Source: Vitellaria paradoxa (Eukaryota; Streptophyta; Magnoliopsida; Ericales; Sapotaceae). Taken from it: a stretch of DNA of 64,000 nt. Made by a program: the position numbers and the translations under genes. Of this stretch, positions 47,911 to 59,124 are shown piece by piece. Within the stretch, counting starts at the first letter, position 1; every line of letters starts with the position of its first letter. Location of the stretch: the NCBI GenBank assembly GCA_019916065.1, contig CM034236.1:54774690-54838689 (forward strand), given 5' to 3'. Below the pieces are notes generated by a model, which had not been told where the DNA came from, made no database searches, and worked only from the letters and a program-made list of their open reading frames with translations.

Positions 47911-50900
47911 CTAAGCAGAATATGGAATCCTCAAAGCCATTCTCTGGGCCAGCCAAGGCCTTTGTGGATCAGGATCAATGAATGAATGCACGAGGAACTG
48001 TTCCGCTTCATCATCTACGAGTTCCCTTGCCCAGGTTACACGTTTTGATGGGCAACTACCAGGCCCAAAACATCTGCAGTATCCGTCAAAATATCCCCAA
48101 ATAATCAAATTCCAAATGATAAGAATGGTAACTCGAGAGATAGTACTCTAAGCAATATTGTTAAACAACGCATGACAATAAATCTCCATCTTTTTCTATT
48201 CCCCCTTTTTGGATTGCGTGAATCTGGGTCCCAGAGAGACTTCAGTGAGACCAAATTGAAACATTAAAACAAAAATTTTCCACCAGAAGTCCAGTTGTTC
48301 AAAAAAGAAAGCCGACACCTCCCAGGTTAATGCTTTAGCTAACAAAACACAAGGTACTATTAACCAGGTAATGAAGTCAAATTATAGAGGTTTTTTTTTT
48401 TTAATGAGTTCTGAAAATCGATTATTATTATTATTATGGGGGTATGCTAGTGTGATCCACAATTTTCTATTAAAAAGTCACACAGATCTATAACTCCTTC
48501 AGGAAGGGTAAACATAAGGTACCTGTATTCGTAAAAGCAAGCACTTCTCTCATTCTCAGTTTTTCCCCAGTTATTCCAACCAACATGCTTGACACATGCA
48601 TCCATCCATGTGTATGCAAAAACTACCCTCCCAAATGGTCCCCATGGTCGTCCAAGATGAGTGTATGATGTCCCTCCATTTCCAGTGATCACACATCTGG
48701 ATTCATACCACAAACAAGTCAACGAAGAGAATATACATTGGTGCAGTAAACATGTTTTCCCTGATTAATCAGACAGCACATAAAATTGAATGCATAAATT
48801 GCTTGGAAGTTGAAAAGAGACAGCCAGAGGCTCATTTACAGCAGAATACTTCAATGCTATGTTTGGTTATCAATGGGAACGGAAACGGGAATGAAATTCC
48901 AATATTTGGAATGCCAAAGAATTAGAATGCAATTCCTTTAGCTAATATTTGGTATGTATGAATACATTTGACAATGGAATGGGAATGTGAATTGAAAAGC
49001 TAAATTACCCTCTTCTTTTGGAAACACATCAAATTAATGAGAACAGTTTTATCAATTCACGCATTAAAAATATTTCGGCCTTTTGCGGAATTTTCAAATA
49101 CCAGATCAGGCTCCAAAACTTACAATTCCACAAATATGTGGGAAGTCGTTAGCTCAAGTTCCTTGATCAAAATTATTAATTAAAAAAAAAAAAGTCAAAC
49201 ATCAACCAAACCTTAGTCACCGAAAATTCCCATTCCATTTCTAGAATCCAATGTCCAACCAATCATAGCATAAACGCATTACCCAAAGAAAAGTGTGTGT
49301 GTGTTTAGAGAGAGAGAGAGAGAGAAGTAATCTTGTTTCACCATCCTGCTCTTTCTAGATGTCCATATTTCCACATCCCATCATAGCAATGATAACATCT
49401 CATAATCATACTCCCAGCTATTTGACTTTTTTTTAACTATATAAATGACAAGCAGATGGGGATGAACCATGGTAGTAATTAGACTTTTTACACTATCAAG
49501 CAATTTAGTGCAACGTGCTCTGTATTCTCAACCTGTGACTAATTATGCAAACAAATTAGGCCCAAAAACACATCACAGCAGCATGAAAAATTAAATTATA
49601 TCACATCTAAAATTGCATTTTGTAGGATGGAGAGAGTGAATGGATGCATAAATATATAACAATCAAATCCAGCTATAAATATGATACACGGATGATGAAA
49701 ACAAACACAACACGTGATCTGAAAAAGTCAGCTATAAATTCAATAGTAATGATCCCATGAGGTTAAAAAGAAATTTGAAGCCAAGATAAGTTAATAACAC
49801 ACCTTAAGAACACATAGCCAGTTGTCTCTTGAGAAGATTTCCTGCTCTGTGCAGTAATGAATCCAGCGGACTTGCAATGAATGTGGCAATGCTCCAAAAG
49901 AGCAGTGCTATTCCCAAAAATGAAGTCCACACTTCCTTCAATATAGCAATCTTTCAAATATTGTTTCCCATAATGCAAATAAAGAGTATCCTGCGTAGAA
50001 TTAAATTGGAACAAGTTCATTGGTGATGGTAAACTCTGCTGTACTCGTTTCAATGCTGCCAAGTGTAAAATGAAAGCTTCATTTTTATTTTTTTGATAAT
50101 TAAAATATTATAAAAATATAAAAAATGAAAGCTTTACTAATTTAAGCGTCTGCCGCAGCATATAACACTAAAATTTATTGAAACCTAGTAACACACTTTC
50201 CCAAAGGTAAAAGATATCCCAACCATTAAATAATAAAAGCAGTTTTCTTGGTTATAAAAGCAAGACTGAAAGCATACCTGCCACCCCAAAAATCTGCAAT
50301 TATAGAATGCACAGCGATCAGCTGTCACTCTAAGCGCCACAGCCTGACCAGAACCCTTCACAAAAGAAAAATTAACAAATAACTTTTTCAATGAATGTCT
50401 AAGTTGAGTCGATTTAATGAATGTCTATATGATATCCAAAAATTTTAAATCATGAACTTCAACATCTGCAATACCTAATATACAGGATTGAAATCCTATC
50501 AATAATCAAGAAATATGCATCAACTAGTTTAAGCATGGTAGCTAAACGCTACATGACATAAACACATCAACAAAATTTTTCATGCCAAATAATGCAACTG
50601 AAATTGATTCTTCCTAATCTCCCTTTGTCTTCCATGTTCAAGGCAATCTTTATATCAAGAGACACTCTTCCATTGCAGACAAGACAATAAGGCTTAGTTT
50701 GAGAAGAAAATATGCTAGTTTTTTGTAGCTAGCTTTTTGTGTTTGGGAAGGGAAAAAAACTAGCTTTTTAGTGACCTTTTTTTTTTTTTTTTGGGTTAAT
50801 TTGACATTTTTGCCTTTCATGGTTTAAAAAAAAATTTAATCATTTCACAAAAAGCTAAAAAGCTTACTCTTCCTGAACAAAGCCTAGAGCTTAGAACAAA

Positions 50901-51453
50901 AGCAAAACTTTCGGTAGAGACACAGCCTAAAACTACAGTTTTCAGCAAAACCAATTATGGGAAAAGTAACTTGCAGAGCCAAAGGAGCGCATTTACCTCC
51001 GGAGCAGAGTTCTCAAATGTGATATTCTCAGCTATAAAGTCCTCTCCTTCAACAATGATAGTTCCACACCCAAACGTTCCGGTTCCAATCACACGCGACG
51101 TCTGGGGACTCAACCAGGAAAAACCCCGTCAAAAACCCTAGATTGCAGATCCAAATGTCCATTGCATTGATTGAACTGGTGAAGCGAGTGCAGAGACAAG
51201 TGAATCCTACCTGGTGGTGCTCAATTTTGGAGGCGGTGTTGTTCCAGGTGAGGACTGTGTCCTCGGGACGCAAACCGGCGAGGGTGATGAGGTTCTTGGT
51301 CTTGGGCACGTACACCGGCTGCTTGTAAACTCCCGGTGATACTCGGATCACCGTCCGGCGGCTATTGCAGAGCGGGACGGCGTCTACCGCTTCCTGCACC
51401 GTCCGATACTCTCCGGTCCCGTCCCGCGCCACCGTGATTACACAAGCCGACAT
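47911..51453 (-). CDS. PME31: Pectinesterase, PME31 type (no pro-region)
   Basis: Six exons in transcript order, 51211-51453, 50997-51101, 50278-50355, 49803-49990, 48523-48696 and 47911-48073, join to 316 residues; Arabidopsis PME31 is about this length and nearly collinear. Pectin methylesterases remove methyl groups from homogalacturonan. Family motifs are all present: GVYKQ, QAVALR (120-125), WQDTLY with catalytic Asp143, VDFIFG with catalytic Asp164, and LGRPWGPFG with Arg221. The protein begins directly with the catalytic domain (MSACVITVARDGTGEYRTVQEAV). It has no pro-region and no obvious signal peptide, as in PME31, so its cell location is not clear from sequence. The conserved QD pair is split by intron 3. 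The end RMALRIPYSA resembles the PME31 C terminus. Introns 2 and 4 hold MITE-like repeats. Confidence 0.95.
48857..49214. mobile_element. Candidate MITE in PME31 intron 4
   Basis: The left end CTATGTTTGGTTATCAATGG and the inverted right end CTAAGGTTTGGTTGATGTT are similar. The body repeats GGAATG/CATTCC-type words near both ends. No duplication is evident at the flanks. A (GA)n tract follows at 49308-49325. Confidence 0.45.
50691..50884. mobile_element. Tourist-like MITE in PME31 intron 2
   Basis: The ends GGCTTAGTTTGAGAAGA and, inverted, GGCTTTGTTCAGGAAGA are flanked by TAA on the left and TAG on the right. It is 194 bp. Its CTAGCTTTTTGTGTTTGGGAAG segment (about 50729-50751) is related to the repeated unit of the MITE at 35723-36100. 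Confidence 0.7.
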
Positions 51454-53558
51454 CTCCGCCTTATCCTGGGGTTTCCCTGTTTGACAATGTCTGATTTATA
51501 CAGGAGGAAAGTGAGGCGATGGGATCGAGTGGAGTAAGTGAGGCCAGACGAATCTGATTCTCGGTTTCACAAGGGAGAACTTTTTTGAGTAAAATTTAAA
51601 AAGAATTATTTGATCATTTGCCTTTTTTTTCTTTTTCCGAATTTGATTTATTTTCTCGAATTCATATGAATTTTTAACACCAACCAATTGGACCTTAAAC
51701 TTGTGCCTTGACACAAGAGAATGGATTGAAATAACTTATTACTACGTTTCAAGGTGTGTTTAGATTGATATAAGTATAATAAAATGTGATTTAGAGAAAT
51801 TTTTTTATTTGATACATATATCTCAAATTATATTTTTTAGAGTTGAATGGTAAGATTTTCGTTCTGATGAATTAGATTTCTGTTTGGACGGAAGTTAGTT
51901 ATGTGAATACGTTGGAACAATTTCTATAATTCATCGAAACAGTTTCTACAATCCTATAAAAAATAGTGAAAGTGGGTGTCATTTGATAGTTTGGAAATCC
52001 ATGATGAGAATGGCGAAATAATTTTTACTATTTGATTAATCAAATTTTAGTTATCGATTTTTTTTAAAGATATTGATTTTTTTTTTTAACTTTGAGAAGG
52101 TAAGAAAGTGTAAAAATGTATAGAAATTTTCAAATGTTTTCAAAGATTTTTGGTGTACAAATCGCACCATTCATTTCTATTATTATTTTAATTTAATATA
52201 GATTGCGTTTAGAGTGATAAAAAGTGAGATAAAATGAAATAATTTGTAAATTTTAAATTCGTACAAGTAAATAAAAAATAAATAATTTTTAAAATTTTTT
52301 AATAATTTTTAGTGAAAGCACCCATACTCGCATGAGAGTTAGAAATTAGGTGAAATACCCGGTGTTTAATGTTTCTAATCATTTTATCTACTGAGTAAAA
52401 GTATTCTCAAACTCCTTTTGAACCTTGGGTTAAAATTTTATTATATTTGAATGCGGCAATAATTACTTAAGTGGCATTTAATTTATTTATTTTTTTAATT
52501 TTGATTTTATGTATTTTATATTTTAAAAATTAAAAAAAAAACAAAAAGTACTCTTATTTTTATTTTACTTTAAAAACACTCAAAATAATTTTTTATTATT
52601 TTTTATTTCATGTATAAATTTATTTTTTATTTTTTAAAAAATATTTTAAAATATAATTGATCAAATATATTTTAACTTATTTTTTTATTTTAAAAAATAT
52701 AAAATAAAAAATGAACTCGAAACAAAAAAAATAATAATAATAAATAATAAATAAAAAAACAAAACCACATGTCACTTACAATTATGAGTTTTAAGACCCT
52801 AGCAATTAAAGTGCGCTTTAGATTTGACCCATGGATGGCGAGATCTCGTATCATAATTTTTGTTTTGAAAGTTTAGAAGCTTTTTGTAGTGTAAAAAATT
52901 AAAAATATCATAAAATATTTAAAATTTATTTATTTTTTATTTAATAATTTTTAGATATATTATTTATATTTAAACTAAAAAGAACTATACATTCACGAAA
53001 ATTAATTTTTTTATTTAATAAAATTTGCACATGTTACTCATATTTGAACTATTAAAAAAACTAATAAATAACTATTTTTAACATCTAAATAGTTGGTTTT
53101 GATAGTTTTATTTTTTTATATAAAAATAAAAAAATAGTAGCGACCAGTCAACAAAATGTTACAAAAAGAACTGCTCACAAATAAAATCATATATAATACT
53201 TTTTTCTAGTATTTAAAAAAAAAAAAAAAAGGGGATCATGTTCAAGATAAAAGCAATAGCAAGTAAAGAAGTCGGTGACTGGAAGTGTGGCGCAGGAGCG
53301 GACAGGAGGCCCATTCACGTCAAATGCGGCCCATGCATGTGGATTGGTGGGCCCTTCATGAGTGGTAGGCCTAGAGTCTCACTACGAGGTCCACTTGTCC
53401 ATTGCCACCTGTCCAACGGGTGTAAGTACGCGGGAGGCACGCTTTAAGCATTGTAATTTTTTGCAGATCAGAGGGCGTTTTTAAATTTTTTTAGATAAAG
53501 AAACGTCGTCGCGGTATGAACCGAAACACGACACCGTTTACACTCGTTGATGCTTCGA
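51454..53558. other. Head-to-head spacer between PME31 and PLDRP1-like genes
   Basis: About 2.1 kb. The left end is the PME31 promoter. The middle (51700-53200) is AT-rich, with many T/A runs and a copy of the local MITE-type repeat near 52200-52320. From 53240 to 53440 the GC content rises towards the PLDRP1-like promoter. A short frame there (53238-53447) has no recognisable similarity. Confidence 0.5.
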
Positions 53559-53566
53559 TATAAAAA
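53559..53566 (+). promoter_or_regulatory. TATA box of the PLDRP1-like gene
   Basis: TATAAAAA lies 86 bp upstream of the ATG, leaving a leader of about 55 bp, in a locally GC-rich promoter. It is the only good TATA match near the start. Confidence 0.65.
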
Positions 53567-53644
53567 TCCGCCCCGGTTCCGCGGGTTTCATTATCTGAAC
53601 TTGGAGCTGTTAGGATTAGATAGTGAGGGAAGAGTGAAGAAACG

Positions 53645-55009
53645 ATGTCGTACTATCCTAGAGGCCACCACGGCGACGATGAAGCGGACGACTTCGACGA
53701 GTACGATCCCACCCCCTACGGTGGCGGTTACGACATAACCCTCACCTACGGTCGCTCTCTTCCGCCGTCGGAGGAGATCTGCTACCCCATCACCTCATCC
53801 TCCTCCGATGACTTCGACTACGATCGCCCTCAGTACACCTCCTACGCTGAGCCCTCCGCTTACGGTGACGAAGCCCTCGAGAACGAGTACAAGAGCTACG
53901 CCCCTCCCAAGCCCCATCCTGCTCCGTCCTATGGCGTCCCACCCGGCGTCCCGCACCCGGAGGAAGGGTACGGCGGCGGCGGCGGCGGGTATGGGAGGCC
54001 TGAACCCAATTATGGGTTCGAGCCCGGGATGAACCGCCCTGGTGGATTCGGCGGGCAAAGCGAGTTTGGTGGGCCAGGCTTTGGATCTGGCCCGGAATAT
54101 GGATCTGAGTATGGCCGGAGGCCGGAACCGGAGGTACCCAGCTCCGAATACGGATCTGGATATGGACGGAGGCCGGAACCGGAAATGCCCAGCTCCAAGT
54201 ACGGATCTGGGTATGGCCGGAGACCGGACCCCGAGGTACCCAGCCCCGACTACGGATCTGGGTACGGGCGGCGGCCGGACACGGAGGTGCCCAGCTCTGA
54301 GTACGGATCTGGGTACGGACGGCGCCCGGAACCGGAGGTGCCCAGCTCCGAGTACGGATCTGAATATGGCCGGAGACCTGAATACGAGAGGCCCAGTTCG
54401 GATTACGGATCCGGCTATGGTAGGAAGTCTGACTATGATGAACCCAAGCCGGGTTTTGAATCTGGGTATGGTCTTAGGCCTGAATCGGACGAACCTGGAA
54501 CGGAATATGGATCCGGATATGGACGAAAGAGCGAGAATGAAAGTTCAGAATACGGGTCTGGTTACGGACGAAAGAGTGAGTATGAAAGTTCAGAATACGG
54601 GTCTGCGTACGGTCGGAAGAGCGAGTACGAGAAACCCAGTACTGAGTACGGTTCAGGGTATGAGCGGAGGAGTGAATACGAGGAGCCCAGCTCGGAATAT
54701 GGATCGGGCTATGGCAAGAAACCGAGTTACGGGGAGGAGGAAGGTGGCGGGTACGGGTACGGTGGGAGGCCTCAGAGGGCTGAATACGAGGCGCCGAGTT
54801 ATGGGCGGTCCAGCTATGAGAGCCAGCAGGAAGGAGAGGGTTTTGGCAGGCCAAGCTATGGGCGCTCTGAGGAGGAAGATTATCAGAAGCCTAGTTATCA
54901 GAGGCGCAACGATGACGAGGAGGGCTATGGCCGTAAGAAATATGTGAGACCTAACTTCTTTTTACCTTTTGATTGATTAAAATCTGTACATTACTAATTG
55001 TTTTGATTA

Positions 55010-55043
<34 letters not shown>

Positions 55044-57275
55044 TATTTTTTGGTAGCTCATGGTATTTGTGCTTTAATTTCTCTAATTTTACACGCCATA
55101 GTTGTGAGATTTTTACTTCTTTGGCTGTATTGTCTAGAGTGGTGGTATACGGGCGGGATATAGAGATTGAGTTGAAACGGTTCGTGGTTAAAAGTACTCA
55201 AATGTAGGTCGCATAAATAATGTGAAGTTAAATTAATTTTTTTCTTAAAATAAATAAATAAATATATAGCAGCATTGTCGAAACTAAGATATTAATTCAT
55301 CACTTCTATACACTCCACTAGTTAAGATAAGAGGAGGGGAGGTTGTTCCACATTTCTTTGTATTTGTTAGAGAACAAATGTTTATTAAGAATTAGGGATA
55401 GTTACACTTCACTTCCTTGTGGTTTGGACGAAAAACACGCTAGACTTCCTTTACTTTAAAACACGACTCCTTGTGATTTGGACTAGAATACGGAATTGCC
55501 AGAAAATGTTAAATCTAACTAGATTTGTGTTAAACGTGTTTTATAGGCTTATATGTGCTTGTCTAAACACCATTACCTTGAAAAAATGTAGACAAATTGA
55601 GTCTCTTTAAAAAAATAAAATATTGTTTATTTAAACATAAAAATGGGTAATAATGTACTTTTTTCCATCTATTTTTGTATAAATCAGTTTTTACTTATAA
55701 GGAACAAATCAGTTTTCACTTCTAATTTAGAATACTTGTCAGGAAATGAGGTCTTGAGGCATGGAACTAAATTCACTGTCCTTGAGAATGATTTCACCGC
55801 CAGTAGGATAACCTTTGTGTGGATGGTTTGAGTTGGTTGTACTCCTAGATTCAATGGCAAATCGCCATGGCATGCGCTCATTAAAGAGATTTTGATCTTG
55901 TCTTTTTGTATTGCCCATAATATAGAGAGTATGGGTATCAAAAAAGAAGATGAAATTGATGAAATTCCGATTTTTTTTTTGGTGTTCTGAAAGATGACAT
56001 GGTATTTATAGAGGGTGTGAATAAATGCTGAAAATAGCTCTCCCCTTGAAAAATAAAATATTTTTTGAAATCTGTAATGCATATTTGGAAAATGAAATTC
56101 ACTTTGAGAGCTGAAATGCATTTTGAAATATGAAAATTCACTTTGAGAACTTAAATACAGTTCCATAGTTTACAAAACTAAATCTGAATTTGAAAAAAAA
56201 AATGAAAAGATCAAGGTTAGATAGTCAAGCTTCTGTCCTACCACACACGTCCAAGTAGCATCGCCCATGTGTGTGTGTCTTGATCCTACTGGGCCTTGCA
56301 CTAGGATGCACAGAGTTCATAAGGCCTGTTTACCCTTGCGAATATCCTATATCTAGACTTTATAGTCTTTCAATGTGGGAAATGAAGTTTTTTTTTTTCC
56401 TCAAAAAAAAAAAAAAAAAAAAAAAAGAACATTTCCAACACCCTGAGCCTAGCAGCGAGATTCTTCACCTCCGAAACCCATAGACACCTTTGTCCAAGGA
56501 TCTGTCCGGGAATGTCCCATACACTTAAACATCTGGGAGAACTTATATTCCCAAATGATTCGGTACTTTTGATTTTATACTACTGCTTCAAAGTAGGCTC
56601 CATTTGTCTTCTTAGAGCATATAAATGTTCCATCTTAATATGCCCCCCCCCCTTTTTTTCTCTTATGAACAATGGGATTTGAACCTTCTTTCTGGTTGAT
56701 TGTAGCCCCAAATTACCTCTGTGCCTAGATATGTGCCTCAATTTAGGACACTGAGTTTCACTCACACACACGCCCCAACACCATATAGAGGTCATAACAA
56801 AATACATTGTAAATGGTCATGATATCTGATTCTGATTGCCCTTAAAATAAATATGGTGTGCCACTTTGAAAACAATGCCTTTTATCTCTCAGATGTTGTG
56901 TGTGGATGTTGAGGAGTCCATCAAATTTACAGGGACCTGTAATTTCCTAATTTGTAACTGTATATGAAAGTGAGCAGCTCAGCTGGGCTTTCAGTAAAAC
57001 CAAACCTACAAGGGTTGTATTAAACTAAAAGAATGTTGATTTGCTTCTATGCTGGTTGTAAGATAAGTTGCACAAGAATGTCTTGCTGGTTGGAGTTTTG
57101 TTGTATGAATCATCATATATATATATATATATATTTGGGGGATAATTGGTCGTGCTTATAATTATGTGGATTTTAATGAATTTGACAGGGAGATGATAAT
57201 TCTGATGATGAGGAGGAGGAGGAGAAACACCGTCATAGGCACCATCACCACCACCGCAAGCACGACGATGATTAA
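53645..57275 (+). CDS. PLDRP1: PLDRP1-like disordered repeat protein (At5g39570 type)
   Basis: Two exons, 53645-54943 and 57189-57275, encode 461 residues. The N terminus (DDFDEYDPTPYGGGYDITLTYGR, then PPSEEICYP and EPSAYGDEAL) is the signature of the plant family containing Arabidopsis phospholipase D alpha1-regulated protein 1. The centre, about 150-359, is a run of 17-residue repeats of the type YGSGYGRRPEPEVPSSE, encoded by 51-bp DNA repeats. The repeats drift to YGRKSEYES forms and to YGRSEEEDYQKPSY near the end. The last exon adds a short acidic stretch and a His/Arg cluster ending in DDD. The whole protein should be intrinsically disordered; in Arabidopsis the homologue is linked to PLD and phosphatidic acid signalling. 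The donor after KKY (GTGAGA) is supported because read-through would stop soon after. Repeat number probably varies between alleles. Confidence 0.88.
54944..57188 (+). other. Intron of the PLDRP1-like gene (2.2 kb)
   Basis: Contains (TTA)n at 55012-55041, a repeat-like segment about 55396-55640, a long minus-strand open frame at 55684-56166 with no recognisable protein, a C11-T7 run at 56643-56660, an A-rich run of about 25 near 56402-56426, and an (AT)n tract just before the acceptor (57115-57134). No host exon is needed between the two coding exons. Confidence 0.55.
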
Positions 57276-58837
57276 AAATGGAGTGTGTGCTGGGAGGCCC
57301 TCTGAATGACCGGCATTTCATGCCATAGTAAGCAACTAAATAAAGAGAAGGCCTGTTTTCTGTGTTGGTGTTTCGAGTCGTCCTTTGGTTGTGTGGAAAT
57401 ATACTATTGAATTTTTTTGTGTGTGTGTTTGTGTGCAGAGATGTCTCTGTTATTTAATATAAATAAAACCCCTGGGCTTGTGTGTGAGCACAATTTCCAT
57501 GTTCTCCGTTGGATGATGGATCATTTTAATATGCATGTGGATTCAGTTGTTTTGGCCATACACAAGAGTACAGGGAGACATTTTCTTTAGTATTTGGTTT
57601 CAAATTTTCAAAGAACTGGAAAAGATAAAAAAAAAATGCATAAATAACAAAACTTTTTGTTTAATTCCAATTACATAGAAAAGCGCACACAATTCCTTTT
57701 TTGGATCAAGGGTTCGTTTGGTACCTCAAAAAATTTTAAAAGTTTTTAAATCTCTTTAATTAAATCTTTTCATCTATCATTTTTACTTCATATCAACTCC
57801 ACTTTTGGGTTTTTTTTGGGGTTTTTGTTGAGACTTCAAACGGCTCCTAAATCTCAAGAAGTTGGAAAATCATTACCCGATAATGGAACGGTTGGGAAAA
57901 AGTCGGATTTGGGATTATGTCAATCCGGTAACTTATAATCAGGATTATTGATTTTAATCTAACAATTTCTAATCAATATCAAGGAGTTGATATAGATCTT
58001 ATGTAGAGTGATAAAAAAATATTAAAAGTTATTACTTTTTATTTTATTGTAAAAACTATAAATTTATAATTTATTTCATTTTATTTAATTTTTTCTCATT
58101 CCAAGCGCAGCCATAGTCTTTCTTAAAAAAAAAAAAAATCCTCGGTCTCCATGTCCACAAATTAATACAACTACTAAAGCCCGAAAAGGTCTGAAAATAA
58201 TCCAATGTCAACCTAGTTGCAGTGACTTCAAATGAGCTAAGTAGTTTTGTGAGAGCCCATGCAGTGGTTGAATATAATAAGAGTTCAGATTCAGCTATAT
58301 ATAAGAAATTGTGAGTGGCTACAATTATAAGGAGGGCCAAGCGTAATCCTTCCTTTATAGAAGAAGTAGAAGTTAGCACGCACTGTGTTTTATAATTTTT
58401 ATTAACCTTTTATTTTATTTAAAACAAAATTTAAAAAATTCAAAAAATTTTGCATCAAATAATAAATCACGAGTAGTTAAAAGTATTTAATTAAATAACA
58501 AGCAATTAGTGTACATTTAAATAAAATAAAAAAAATTGCAAAAATAATATGCAGTTAAAAAAACATTTAAGGAAAATAAAAAAATAAAAAAGTTAAAATT
58601 ATTTGTGCAGATTTTTCCGTTATGAATAATTACTTGTGCTGGCCAGAGCTGTTCGGGTAATAGTCATTCGCTTCCCAACGGAGGGCGATTGGAGCTGCAA
58701 AAAAAGTTCGACGCTAGTGTTGAGGTGGGTGGTAAAATTTACTCGGAAAAAATAAGAATTTTTGAAGTTTTTTTAAATTTTTTTTTTTGAAAAATTTTGG
58801 GGGTCGAAATGAAGCTGAATAGCCAGTTTCCTATCGA
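57276..58837. other. Spacer between PLDRP1-like 3' end and p24 promoter
   Basis: The first 200 bp is probably the PLDRP1-like 3' UTR. It contains a small MITE (57710-57847) and a related AT-rich repeat copy near 58000-58110. The remainder is AT-rich with no gene. Confidence 0.5.
57710..57847. mobile_element. Small Tourist-like MITE
   Basis: The ends GGGTTCGTTTGGTACCTC and, inverted, GGAGCCGTTTGAAGTCTC bracket 138 bp, with flanks CAA on the left and TAA on the right. It is non-coding. Confidence 0.65.
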
Positions 58838-58838
58838 G

Positions 58839-58860
58839 TGACGTGGCAACAGCTCATTGG
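58839..58860 (+). promoter_or_regulatory. ER-stress response element upstream of p24-delta
   Basis: CGTG (58842-58845), exactly ten bases, then ATTGG (58856-58860): the inverse of CCAAT-N10-CACG, the plant ERSE bound by bZIP28 with NF-Y. The same CGTG is part of TGACGTGG (58839-58846), a UPRE-type site. It lies about 285 bp upstream of the p24-delta ATG. The motif match is exact; function is inferred. Confidence 0.6.
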
Positions 58861-59124
58861 GTGCTGACAATTTTTTTGACGTAAAAGGCTGACATGTCCA
58901 TACATTATTGGTTCAAAAGCAAAGGATGGTCGACAGTTACTTGTTTCTTTCTTTCTTTCTTCCGAAATCCATAGTTGCAGAGGAGAAACTCGGAACTCTT
59001 TTGCCCGACTTCAAGCAAATATCTTCTTCGCTTCCCTAAACGCTAGTTCCTCTTTCTGCCTCAAAATCCCAAAGAAAGATTTCCAATTTAGGGTTTCAGA
59101 CTTAAAAAATAAATAAATAAAAGA

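Noticed and set aside
55684..56166. 160-codon minus-strand frame inside the PLDRP1-like intron
   Set aside because: Contains short internal repeats (SSQSEF, YFKMHF-like) and no known domain; probably chance openness in repetitive DNA or part of an LTR.
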